A stretch of 64,000 nucleotides of DNA from positions 4,340,001-4,404,000 of the forward strand of contig NZ_CP083740.1 of the NCBI RefSeq assembly GCF_020150455.1, in the 5' to 3' direction. The translations under genes and the position numbers were made by a program. The notes under the pieces were generated by a model that was not told the origin of the DNA, made no database searches, and saw only the letters and a program-made list of their open reading frames with translations. Source of the stretch: Bremerella sp. TYQ1. Lineage in GTDB: Bacteria > Planctomycetota > Planctomycetia > Pirellulales > Pirellulaceae. This document shows, one piece after another, positions 45,445-53,370 of the stretch (its first letter is position 1; every line of letters begins with the position of its first letter).

Positions 45445-46002
45445 TCATTCGCCAGTAGAAAGTTCTTTGAAACGTTGTATGTCAGGCGGAATGGTGCCCC
45501 AATCTGGATGATATTGTCCTTTGGCAACCCAGCGATGGAAAGTTGAGAAAGGCCATTGGCTGGGTGATTGAACATGGCCATGTTTGACGGGGTTCCAATG
45601 GATGTAGTCCAGATAAGCCGCGAACTCTTCCTCATCACGAATCGAGCGTTCCCAGAACTTTCTTTGCCAAACGCCAGCACGCCGATGCTTTTGCTGGGAC
45701 ATCGATACGGGCTGCGTGCTTCCTCCTATTTTCAAATAGGCCTGCGTAAATTCTTTTTTGATCCATCACCAACGCATTGAATACGCAAAATCGCCTCGGG
45801 GCAGACTCCAGATCGCGTGCAAGTGATCGGGCAGAAGAACAACCGCAGGTACCCGAAATGGCCAACGACGCTGGGCCTCGCGAATGATCCGACCTAACAT
45901 TCGAGCGATGGGTTCGCGATGAAAAATAGGGGCACGATTCTCTGTCACTACCGTGAAGAAGTACATTCCACCCGCAATCTTGGCACGACGATAATTCGAC
46001 AT
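45445..46002 (-). pseudogene. REP-associated tyrosine transposase (RAYT), interrupted by one TGA
   Basis: A Y1-type single-strand transposase related to IS200/IS605 TnpA, of the RAYT group that mobilises REP palindromes. The frame opens at ATG 46002 (MSNYRRAKIAGGMYFFTVVT), carries the HUH metal motif (PDHLHAIW) and continues after an in-frame TGA at 45766-45768 into WIKKEFTQAYLKIGG, VWQRKFWERS and the catalytic tyrosine motif YLDYIHWNPVKHG. The full length of about 185 codons is normal. Both halves are in the same frame, so this is a nonsense change, not a frameshift; the lost residue is probably Arg (CGA to TGA). The gene is probably inactive unless read through, yet its REP ends are intact. 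Confidence 0.9.
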
Positions 46003-46005
46003 CCA

Positions 46006-46025
46006 TAGAGCCCGCTGTGCGAACG
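46006..46025 (+). repeat. REP-like palindrome, degenerate copy
   Basis: TAGAGCCCGCTGTGCGAACG differs from the consensus at three positions. It lies 4 bp from the RAYT start codon and pairs with the inverted copy at 46119-46138 about 113 bp away. Confidence 0.7.
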
Positions 46026-46118
46026 TGGAATAAAGTTGAAAACAGATAGCAGTGTCGAGTTAAGCTTAGCAGCGCGAAATAGTAGCGAGCAATTATTGAT
46101 TTTGACAACGTCTAACTG

Positions 46119-46138
46119 CGTCCGCACAGCGGACCCTA
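46119..46138 (-). repeat. REP-like palindrome, copy 4 (right end of RAYT module)
   Basis: An exact inverted copy of the consensus (CGTCCGCACAGCGGACCCTA on the plus strand), 7 bp inside the right border of the insert. Confidence 0.88.
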
Positions 46139-46145
46139 CGCTAAC

Positions 46146-46218
46146 TCGGTACCGACCCCAGCACGACCTGCCGCATGATGCACGATTCGCACCCTGAGTT
46201 TGTTTAAGGCGAACGGTA
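46146..46218 (+). repeat. 73-bp direct repeat, right copy
   Basis: A duplicate of 45235-45307 with two substitutions. Here it is only a fragment of the hypothetical gene's end and encodes nothing. It is followed 2 bp later by the stop of the convergent ABC permease gene. Confidence 0.92.
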
Positions 46219-46220
46219 CG

Positions 46221-47261
46221 TTATTGCCAGCGGAAGAACTTCAACGCGACGACAAACGAAATGGCTCCCCACAGGACGAGGACGGTTGTTTCGTGCATCA
46301 GCGAGAACAGCCCCATGCCTTCCAGCATGACGCCGCGCAGGGCATCGTTCAGGGCGGTTAGCGGCAACAAGCGGATCGCCGGCTGAAGGAATTCGGGGAA
46401 GCGTTCGCGGCTGAAGAAGATGCCCGACAACACCCACATCGGCAGCATCACCAGGTTCATCAGTCCCGAAACCGTCTCGACCGTTTTCGCGCGGCAGGCA
46501 ATCAACAGACCCAGCCCGGCGAAGCTGACCGCACCCAGCAAAATGAACAGCAACAGCGTCAACGGATTGCCGGCTATCTGCACGCCGAAGACCAGCCACG
46601 AAAAGATCAGCAGCAGCAACACTTCCGGCACCATAAACAACAGCCGGCTGATCATCAGCGACCCAAGAAAGTCGCTCTTGCGCATCGGTGTGGCTAGGAA
46701 CCGCTTCAGCAATTTACGAATCCGCATGTCGACCGTCACGAAGCCGACACCCCACAGTCCGCCACCCATCAGCCCCATACCCAACAGGCCTGGAACTAAG
46801 AAGTCGATGTAACGTCCCCCCGGCATGTCGAGCACGGTCGTTGTCACCTCGGCGGCATCGACGCGTCCGGCCGCCGTTTGCAGCATCAAGTCGACTTCAT
46901 TCCGTGCCAGTTGGCTTTCCGGTCGTGTGGGCACATATAAGTAGTCATACGTTTCTGTTTCTGTAGCGGTTACGACCAAGTCGGTTCGCCCGGTGCGAAG
47001 TCGCTCCTTTGCCGCCGCTTCGTCGCTGTCGCCCAACTGAAAACGAGCGTCTTCCCCGAGCGCCGTGCGGGCCACGTCCGCTTGCGGTCCGATCACTTCG
47101 ACACGAAACGTCTGCTCAGGCTGCTCGCGAAACGCGATCCCCAGCGCCACCGTCATCATGATCGGAAAGCCATACACCCAGAACACCGCTTCCGGTTCGC
47201 GGTAAAACTCTTTCAGCCGAGCAATCACCAGCTGCGTCAGAGGACGGATCGACCAGGCCAT
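46221..47261 (-). CDS. ABC-2 type transporter permease
   Basis: 346 aa with six predicted helices: one near the N-terminus (AVFWVYGFPIMMTVALGIAF), a large extracytoplasmic loop of about 130 residues, then five helices with the ABC-2 core. ATG at 47261 is preceded by GGAGGAG and lies 1 bp from the ATPase stop. With the ATPase it forms an exporter of the drug/lipid/antibiotic type (DrrB/YhhJ-like). Substrate unknown. Confidence 0.9.
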   Translation of the reverse strand: MAWSIRPLTQLVIARLKEFYREPEAVFWVYGFPIMMTVALGIAFREQPEQTFRVEVIGPQADVARTALGEDARFQLGDSDEAAAKERLRTGRTDLVVTATETETYDYLYVPTRPESQLARNEVDLMLQTAAGRVDAAEVTTTVLDMPGGRYIDFLVPGLLGMGLMGGGLWGVGFVTVDMRIRKLLKRFLATPMRKSDFLGSLMISRLLFMVPEVLLLLIFSWLVFGVQIAGNPLTLLLFILLGAVSFAGLGLLIACRAKTVETVSGLMNLVMLPMWVLSGIFFSRERFPEFLQPAIRLLPLTALNDALRGVMLEGMGLFSLMHETTVLVLWGAISFVVALKFFRWQ

Positions 47262-47262
47262 G

Positions 47263-48210
47263 TTACTCTCCTCCATCTCGCAGGTGACGACCAGTTAGCG
47301 TGACGAACACATCTTCCAGGCTTGCCTGGCGCGTTGTCAATTGAGCTAACTGGGCTTGTTCGCTACGCAGCTTATCCATCACCGCCGGCAGCGCGGCATG
47401 CAACTCTTGCACATGCAGCACGATTGTTCCGGCGTCGTCATGGGTCGACTGCACGCCTGGCAATTGGGCAAACGACTCGTGCGCAGGAACGGGGCTCTCT
47501 TCATTCACGCGGAACTCGATGACCTGATCTCCGCCCAGCCGAGTAATCAAATCACGCGGCGTTCCCAGGGCAATCACTTTCCCTTGATCGACCACCGCGA
47601 CGCGATCGCACAGCCGTTCCGCCTCGTCCATGTAATGAGTTGTCAGCATGATCGTACGGCCGCCATCGCGCAAATCTCGTACGATATCCCACAGCTGCCG
47701 TCGCGATTGCGGATCGAGCCCGGTTGTTGGTTCGTCGAGAAACACCAAGTGAGGATCGCCCACCAATGCCGAAGCCACCGCGAGCCGTTGCTTCTGACCG
47801 CCAGAAAGGTTCTTGATACGTGCGTCCGCTTTTTCGTTCAGCGAAACCAGATCGAGCGCTTCGTCCGCTGTGATCCCTTGATGATAGAAGCTGCGAAAGA
47901 GCACGATCGTCTCTTTCACCGTCAGCTTCTCGCTTAACCGAGTCTCTTGCAGCGAGATGCCGATCCGTTGCCGAATCTCTTCCTCTTCGCGGCTGCCCCA
48001 CTGCTTGCCGAGCACTTCGACTTCACCGCTGGTCGGTTTCAGCAACCCTTCCAGAATCTCGATCGTGGTCGTCTTCCCAGCACCATTGGGACCCAGCAGC
48101 CCAAAGCATTCGCCAGCATGAACTTCTAAATCCAACCCTCGCACCGCCTCGACCGGCGGCTTGCCGGGATAGGTTTTGACAAGGTTATGACAACGAATCG
48201 TAGGGGGCAT
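47263..48210 (-). CDS. ABC transporter ATP-binding protein (DrrA/CcmA-type)
   Basis: 315 aa. Walker A GPNGAGKTT (about residues 39-47), signature LSGGQKQRL, Walker B LVFLDEPTTGLD and H-loop TTHYMDEAE. A C-terminal ~90-residue extension (DQVIEFRVNEESP...) is typical of the drug-export subfamily. It powers the adjoining permease. Intact and normal length. Confidence 0.95.
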   Translation of the reverse strand: MPPTIRCHNLVKTYPGKPPVEAVRGLDLEVHAGECFGLLGPNGAGKTTTIEILEGLLKPTSGEVEVLGKQWGSREEEEIRQRIGISLQETRLSEKLTVKETIVLFRSFYHQGITADEALDLVSLNEKADARIKNLSGGQKQRLAVASALVGDPHLVFLDEPTTGLDPQSRRQLWDIVRDLRDGGRTIMLTTHYMDEAERLCDRVAVVDQGKVIALGTPRDLITRLGGDQVIEFRVNEESPVPAHESFAQLPGVQSTHDDAGTIVLHVQELHAALPAVMDKLRSEQAQLAQLTTRQASLEDVFVTLTGRHLRDGGE

Positions 48211-48428
48211 CGACGAACCTTGATTGCGGCGGGGTTGGGCGAATGGCTGACGCAGTCACTGTTCTACGTTGGCTTCCAGAGAATGAAAACCACCGCCATG
48301 AAGATCGCTACGAGGACACCAAATTGCCGCAAAGGTTCGCATATTGCCCGTGAATATTGTCGAAACGCGACATAATCTGGTCCCATCAGGGTGTCAAGTA
48401 ATAAAAATTCTCATAAAGAATTAGAATA

Positions 48429-48457
48429 TTGACGATGCATTAACGCCTGCCTATATT
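48429..48457 (+). promoter_or_regulatory. Sigma-70-like promoter of DUF1559 pair 4
   Basis: TTGACG (48429-48434), a 17-bp spacer and TATATT (48452-48457), in an AT-rich stretch 60-90 bp before the DUF1559 start. This is the clearest housekeeping-type promoter seen here. Confidence 0.7.
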
Positions 48458-48516
48458 AGGGGTCTCTTATGCCTCTTTCTTACCACTGCTCTACTTTCTC
48501 GATGAAGGTGCCTGTC

Positions 48517-49449
48517 ATGTCGGTTACACCTCTAAAAAAGACGGGGTTTACGCTCGTCGAACTGCTTGTCGTGATTGCCATTATCGGCGTTCTGATTGCC
48601 CTCCTATTGCCAGCCGTGCAACAGGCCCGCGAAGCCGCACGTCGGATGCAATGCAGTAACAATTTGAAGCAAGTCGGCTTGGCTTTGCACAATTATCACG
48701 ATACCTACCTCGCTTTGCCCCCCATGGTCATTCGACCGATCGGCGATGCCGACGATAACGGTGGCGGTGCCGACGAAGTCGAAGGTTGGGGCTGGGCCGC
48801 GTTCCTGCTTCCTTACATCGAACAGAGCGCGCTGCACGAAACGGCTGGCATCGGTACTGGGAACCACCTCGAAAACGAATTGAACAATGCCATGCTGGTA
48901 GTCGTCGACGGCTATCGTTGCCCTTCCGATACCGGCAAGTCGGTTGGCGATGCGGCTCAGCGGTTCCTGAAAGGGGGCGGCATGAACTACGCCGTTTACA
49001 ACCATTCGCGTACGGCTCGACTTGATGGAGGCGATGGTGCTTTCTATCGCAACAGCGGCCGTAGGTTTCGCGACGTGACGGACGGATTGAGCAACACGCT
49101 TGCTGTGGGAGAAAGCTGTTCCAAGCTCAACGGGCAAACGATGAGCCTCAAGTCGTGGGCCGGCTGTCAGCAAAGCTTGGGTGGTAACTGTGTTGACGAA
49201 ATCGCGATCTCAGGACGTTGGCCAATCAACGACAGCACGGGGACGGTCGATCAAAAAGGGGAAGCGTTAAGCAGTCTTCACCCAGGCGGCGCAATGACGC
49301 TGAAGTTTGACGGAAGTGTGAGCTTCTTATCGGAAAACATTCAGTTCATCCGCTCGACCCCGGCAACGGCCAACAATGATAGCGCTTGCGACAGTCTGTA
49401 TGAATACATGATCGCCATCGACGATGGAAACCCGATCAGCATTCCGTAA
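48517..49449 (+). CDS. DUF1559 prepilin-like protein (pair 4)
   Basis: 310 aa. Prepilin-like leader (KKTGFTLVELLVVIAIIGVLIALLLPAVQQAREAARRMQC) and DUF1559 domain with the C-terminal MTLKFDGSVSFLSENI motif. ATG at 48517 gives the usual short leader and follows AAGGTG; ATGs at 48502 and 48469 are alternatives. Transcribed from a visible promoter and followed by its lipoprotein. Confidence 0.92.
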   Translation: MSVTPLKKTGFTLVELLVVIAIIGVLIALLLPAVQQAREAARRMQCSNNLKQVGLALHNYHDTYLALPPMVIRPIGDADDNGGGADEVEGWGWAAFLLPYIEQSALHETAGIGTGNHLENELNNAMLVVVDGYRCPSDTGKSVGDAAQRFLKGGGMNYAVYNHSRTARLDGGDGAFYRNSGRRFRDVTDGLSNTLAVGESCSKLNGQTMSLKSWAGCQQSLGGNCVDEIAISGRWPINDSTGTVDQKGEALSSLHPGGAMTLKFDGSVSFLSENIQFIRSTPATANNDSACDSLYEYMIAIDDGNPISIP

Positions 49450-49477
49450 CACTCTGTCGGCGTCCATTCCTCTCCGA

Positions 49478-49505
49478 GCCGGAAGCGTCACTGTTGGCTT
49501 CCGGC
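49478..49505 (+). terminator. Hairpin between DUF1559 and lipoprotein (pair 4)
   Basis: GCCGGAAGC (49478-49486) and GCTTCCGGC (49497-49505) form a 9-bp stem with a 10-nt loop, followed by TTCTTG. It is at the same position as the hairpin in pair 2 and may reduce expression of the lipoprotein. Confidence 0.6.
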
Positions 49506-49562
49506 TTCTTGCCTGGTGCTACTTCCCTACCCTGTCACTTGCCATATAAAGGAACCAAGCTG

Positions 49563-49982
49563 ATGGTTCGCGCGGTTACCCTTCTGTTGACACTGATCAT
49601 TGTCGTTTCGACGCTTGGCTGCTTCGAGTCTGGCGCGAAAGATTTGCCCCCTTTGGGTTCCGTCACGGGTAAAGTTACCCTCGATGGTGCTCCTTTGTCC
49701 GGGGCTACGGTAACGTTCCAATCGGTGGAGATGGGACGCATGGCTTCCGGCAAAACTGATCCGTCTGGCAATTACACGCTTTACTTGTTGAACGACACCA
49801 AGGGAGCCATCTTGGGCGAAAACAAGGTTTTTATCACCACGTTTGAGCCCGCCGACGATTCGGTGAAAGGAAGTGGCAAACCAGAGACATTGGCAGCACG
49901 TTACCACGAAAAGACCGAGCTTTCGGCCAACGTTGCCGAAGGCTCGAACCAGTTTGACTTCGACCTTAGCACGAAGAAGTAA
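49563..49982 (+). CDS. Small lipoprotein with carboxypeptidase-regulatory-like domain (pair 4)
   Basis: 139 aa: lipobox VSTLGC, then GSVTGKVTLDGAPLSGATVTFQS and SGNYTLYLLNDTKGAILGENKVFI, the recurrent beta-sandwich pattern. ATG at 49563 follows AAGGA. It completes the fourth DUF1559/lipoprotein pair. Confidence 0.86.
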   Translation: MVRAVTLLLTLIIVVSTLGCFESGAKDLPPLGSVTGKVTLDGAPLSGATVTFQSVEMGRMASGKTDPSGNYTLYLLNDTKGAILGENKVFITTFEPADDSVKGSGKPETLAARYHEKTELSANVAEGSNQFDFDLSTKK

Positions 49983-50109
49983 GCCCGTTCTGGAAACTTT
50001 TTCCTGCCGCCACGGTTTTCTCACGGCGTCAGGAATGCGAAAGTGGGTGAGTCCTCCGGCTGTGCCGCATCGGTCGGACTATCTTCCCTCTCACCCAATT
50101 CGCGCCGCC

Positions 50110-51450
50110 ATGGGAACGTTCGAACTGCTGATCATCGTCTTGATGATTGCCTTCAACAGTGTCTTTGCCGCCTACGAGATCGCTTTGGCCTCGATTGGTT
50201 TGGGCCGCTTGCATGCGCTGGTCGATGCCAAACGGGTCGGGTCCGGGGCGGCGCTGCGGATGAAACAGAAGATGGAGGCCAGCCTCGCGGTGGTGCAGCT
50301 AGGCATCACATTGGTTGCCGCCGTGGCCGCAGCGACGGGAGGTGCCGGAGCCGCCGAGAAAGTCGAGCCGATGCTGATCGAGTCAGGCTTCTCCGAAACG
50401 GTCGCCGCGCTTTTGGCCATTGTCTTAGTCGTCGCGCCGCTGACGATGGTGACCATCTTGTTCGGCGAACTCGTTCCCAAGGTGTTCGCGCTGAAGAACA
50501 AGGAATGGATTTGCCTGAAACTATCGCCACCGATGGAATGGTTTTCGTACGTCGTCTGGCCGGCGGTGTGGTTCTTTGAAAAGTCGGTGACCGGAATCGT
50601 TTCCCTTTTCGGCGGAAGCAACGGCGACAAAGACAACGTTTCGGAAGCAGCCATTCGCGAACTGCGCGGGGCCGCGTCGCTGGCACGTATCAGCAAACTG
50701 ATCGGCAAGCGGGAAGAAGGCATCATCGTCAGTGCCTCGCGGCTGTCGGCGACACCCCTGACCGAGATCATGTTGCCGTCCGAATACATGGGCACGCTAC
50801 CCGCCGACGAAACGATCGAGAATGCCCTGAAGCTGGCCTATCGCACGATGCACACGCGGTACCCCATCACGCAGCGAAATGGCGATCCGCAAAGCATCAA
50901 CGGATACGTCAACCTAAAGGACATCGTCGCCGAAGAAACCAACGGCAACACAACCGCAAAAGTAAGCACGCTGATTCGTCCGATCATTTCGTTCGGAGCC
51001 AAGTCTTCTGTTTCGGAATGCTTGGAACGCCTGATGCGAGAGCGGCAGCATATCGCCGTCGTTCGCGACGACAACCGCATCATCGGGATGGTCACGCTGG
51101 AAGATATCGTCGAAGAAATCATCGGCGAGATCCACGACGAGTTCGACAAGTTGCCATCCTTTCTCCGCCGCTCCGGCGAAGGCTGGGTCGCCGGCGGTTT
51201 TGCCTCGCTGAGCCACGTCCGCGATGCGACCGGAATTGTGTTGCCCCCTCCCAGCGAGAAGCCGGTGCTGAACGTCAACGACTGGATTCTGCAGCACTTT
51301 GAAGACCCGCCGCGTGTCGGTCAAACGGTCGAAGCGGATGGCGTGCGCGTCACCGTTTGGAAGACGAAAGACGCGCTGGTTCGCGAAGCCTACCTGGCCG
51401 CGATCCCCACGCAAGAACCAAGCGAAGCAGAGAGCGACGCCGCTGAATGA
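50110..51450 (+). CDS. CNNM/CorC-type (hemolysin C-like) membrane protein with CBS pair
   Basis: 446 aa: a DUF21/CNNM membrane domain with three to four helices (FELLIIVLMIAFNSVFAAYEIAL..., VAALLAIVLVVAPLTMVTILFGELVPKVFAL), two CBS domains (MLPSEYMGTLPADETIENAL and HIAVVRDDNRIIGMVTLEDIVEEIIGEI) and a C-terminal CorC_HlyC domain (GEGWVAGGFASLSHVRD). Family members are linked to magnesium or other divalent-ion transport and export. ATG at 50110 matches the domain start; the frame open to 49873 overlaps the lipoprotein gene. Confidence 0.9.
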   Translation: MGTFELLIIVLMIAFNSVFAAYEIALASIGLGRLHALVDAKRVGSGAALRMKQKMEASLAVVQLGITLVAAVAAATGGAGAAEKVEPMLIESGFSETVAALLAIVLVVAPLTMVTILFGELVPKVFALKNKEWICLKLSPPMEWFSYVVWPAVWFFEKSVTGIVSLFGGSNGDKDNVSEAAIRELRGAASLARISKLIGKREEGIIVSASRLSATPLTEIMLPSEYMGTLPADETIENALKLAYRTMHTRYPITQRNGDPQSINGYVNLKDIVAEETNGNTTAKVSTLIRPIISFGAKSSVSECLERLMRERQHIAVVRDDNRIIGMVTLEDIVEEIIGEIHDEFDKLPSFLRRSGEGWVAGGFASLSHVRDATGIVLPPPSEKPVLNVNDWILQHFEDPPRVGQTVEADGVRVTVWKTKDALVREAYLAAIPTQEPSEAESDAAE

Positions 51451-51709
51451 CATGCGACCAGCGCGGACAACTTCGTGCCACAGCAGATTTTGATCGATTG
51501 ACGATAAACGCTTAAACCGCAGGCAGTTTCGAGAAATCGACCGTCCGGCATTCACCATCTCGGCATGACGGTTGCAACTTAGCTTCGGCAAGTTGGTGCC
51601 GTGAGCGAACAGCCACACCACACTTTTCCGACGTGCGACATCGTTTGCACACCGGACTCCTTTCGGCACTGGATGACGCAAGATTCCTCGCACAGGAAAG
51701 GATCGTCCG

Positions 51710-52174
51710 ATGAAATACGGACTCGCAGCGGCCTTATTGGTCGTGCCATTTTGGATTGCCGCCGGCAGTTCGGCCGAAGCGCAGAACTGGAGCAACTTTT
51801 CGACTCCTAACGAGTCGTTCGCTGACGAACCCTACGACGCGAACGTCTACGACGACAACCGTCAGCAAACCGCCAATACACGCTACAGCGGCTATACCCC
51901 GCGACATAATCAATTGAACGCGCCATGGTTTGGCGAGTCGCCGACCGATTCCGATTGGACTGTCGGTGGAGCTTACCGCACCGGCAACTATTGGAAGACG
52001 GCCGACTTCGCCGAACCTGTCACGCGGTATCGTTTTCCGCTACGCGAACGTTCGACGATTCGCGTTCACACCAATTACGTCTACCCGACGCCGCTGTACG
52101 ATCCACCCATCTACAGTCCTCCGGCACCCTATCCATTGCACCCGCCGGTCGACATGGATTTAGACATTGACTAA
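51710..52174 (+). CDS. Secreted hypothetical protein, Tyr/Pro/Asp-rich
   Basis: 154 aa: signal peptide (KYGLAAALLVVPFWIAAGSSAEA-Q), then a low-complexity polar region and a Pro-rich end. SD AAGGA precedes the ATG. No family recognised. A strong terminator follows. Confidence 0.75.
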   Translation: MKYGLAAALLVVPFWIAAGSSAEAQNWSNFSTPNESFADEPYDANVYDDNRQQTANTRYSGYTPRHNQLNAPWFGESPTDSDWTVGGAYRTGNYWKTADFAEPVTRYRFPLRERSTIRVHTNYVYPTPLYDPPIYSPPAPYPLHPPVDMDLDID

Positions 52175-52193
52175 TCCCTAATCTGGATAAGTC

Positions 52194-52235
52194 ACTGGCC
52201 GACGCGATTCCAACGACGCGCCGGCCAGTTTTTTG
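52194..52235 (+). terminator. Intrinsic terminator
   Basis: ACTGGCCG (52194-52201) pairs with CGGCCAGT (52222-52229), followed by TTTTT. It lies 20 bp past the stop of the secreted protein gene. Confidence 0.85.
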
Positions 52236-52259
52236 CGCGGTACCATTTCCGGGCGAATA

Positions 52260-52859
52260 CTACGGCAATAAGCCTTGCAGAATTTCGACCGCTTCTTCCT
52301 GGCCATCATCTGGCAATGGAAGAGAGATCAGGTGCATTCGAATCAGTCGTTGTACGCCCAAGTTTCGGGAACCGTCCAGCAAATCGCCGAGAACTTCTCG
52401 CCTTGCTTCCACGTCAGGCACAATCCGAATCAATTGATCCAACGCGAACGCAGCCGATAGATTGGTATCGTCCGCCATCTTGCCCATCGTATGAATTCTC
52501 GCCAAACGACTTCCATTCATCTCTGTCTCGCGATGCGTTTCTGCTACCTGTCGATGTTCGCGTAATTGACCGAGCATCGCCTCCAACTCGCGTCGTTGGT
52601 TTTGAATAATCTCTTCCTTCACGCGCAGTTCGTTCCGCATCCGTTCCATTCCTTCGCGCAACTCGGCCGCGTCAGCACGGATCTTTTCCATTTCCTCGGC
52701 CCTGGCACGCTCGCGTTCTTCCCGCTCTTGCTTCTCGCGCTCGATCGTCGCAGTCGATCGCGGAATATACTGAGCCATCGCCCCTTTCGACATCCCCAGC
52801 GTGACCAACAGCCCGACGACGAACGACCAAAACAGCTTAGTTGAAATTGAATTCCGCAT
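52260..52859 (-). CDS. Secreted coiled-coil protein
   Basis: About 199 aa: signal peptide (LFWSFVVGLLVTLGMSKGAMA), a long highly charged coiled coil (about residues 35-115, EREKQEREERERARAEEMEKIRAD...), and a C-terminal helical domain. ATG at 52859 follows GGAG; the frame open to 52964 runs into a REP-like palindrome and is rejected. Function unknown. Confidence 0.78.
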   Translation of the reverse strand: MRNSISTKLFWSFVVGLLVTLGMSKGAMAQYIPRSTATIEREKQEREERERARAEEMEKIRADAAELREGMERMRNELRVKEEIIQNQRRELEAMLGQLREHRQVAETHRETEMNGSRLARIHTMGKMADDTNLSAAFALDQLIRIVPDVEARREVLGDLLDGSRNLGVQRLIRMHLISLPLPDDGQEEAVEILQGLLP

Positions 52860-53178
52860 ACCGAGAACTCCGCCCAAAGAAACCAACAGAAGTACCACAA
52901 CCGATGTTCTACCACCGCCGATCACGAAACGCCAACGGTACGGCCCGCTGTCCGGACGCGGCAAAGTGCTATCATCGAAAGAAAGCGTTGGTCAAGGATT
53001 CGGCCTGAACGCATCAACGCGGCGCTGGTGTTCAGGTTCGACCTGTTTTCGGCGTCCGCACAGCGGACCCTACTGGAAAGAAACTCAGCGGGTGTTGATG
53101 AATATGTCTGAAAGAAGTGGGAAGTCGTCCGTGAGAATTGAATTATAAACAAATATGCGTACAGTCTGCGAGAAGTAT
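52860..53178. other. Intergenic region with a REP pair
   Basis: Contains a degenerate REP (52940-52960) and an exact inverted REP (53054-53073), an arrangement like the one at 46006/46119. No other feature seen. Confidence 0.6.
53054..53073 (-). repeat. REP-like palindrome, copy 5
   Basis: An exact inverted copy, paired with a degenerate direct copy at 52940-52960 about 114 bp away. Confidence 0.85.
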
Positions 53179-53370
53179 TTAGCAAGTTCGTCGTACGTAT
53201 ACGCGTGGGGTACGCAGGAACAGGACCAAGTCTCGCAAGAAAATGACGTAAATCAGTGCGCAAATCGTCAACCAAAAAGTCCTTTCGGTACCTGGAAACT
53301 CGTAAACAATCTCCAGAAGCCAGAGCAGCACGGACCCGTCTTTCTCACTTCCGCTTTCGATGAAATTCAC
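53179..53370 (-). CDS. Possible small membrane protein
   Basis: A 63-aa frame that starts with GTG inside the last 26 bp of the LRR gene. It contains one or two hydrophobic helices (RTFWLTICALIYVIFLRDLVLFL) with a basic end. The position suggests translational coupling, but no clear SD is seen. Confidence 0.35.
   Translation of the reverse strand: MNFIESGSEKDGSVLLWLLEIVYEFPGTERTFWLTICALIYVIFLRDLVLFLRTPRVYVRRTC

Larger units (their letters stand above)
45308..46145. mobile_element. REP/RAYT transposable module
   Basis: An 838-bp insert lies between the two 73-bp direct repeats. Its ends carry inverted copies of the REP-like palindrome (45314-45333 plus; 46119-46138 minus), 6-7 bp inside each border, and it holds the transposase-like gene. 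A degenerate REP (46006-46025) lies next to the transposase start. Removing it and one repeat rejoins the hypothetical gene to the convergent ABC permease gene with only about 14 bp between stops, so the insertion is inferred to be clean. IS200/Y1-type elements normally make no target duplication, so the 73-bp repeat is unusual. Confidence 0.82.

Noticed and set aside
45766..45768. TGA in the RAYT gene as selenocysteine
   Set aside because: No SECIS-like hairpin follows, and the position is not a redox site; a nonsense mutation is simpler.
49873..50109. N-terminal extension of the CNNM/CorC-type protein
   Set aside because: It overlaps the lipoprotein gene and has no membrane-domain character; the family starts at 50110.
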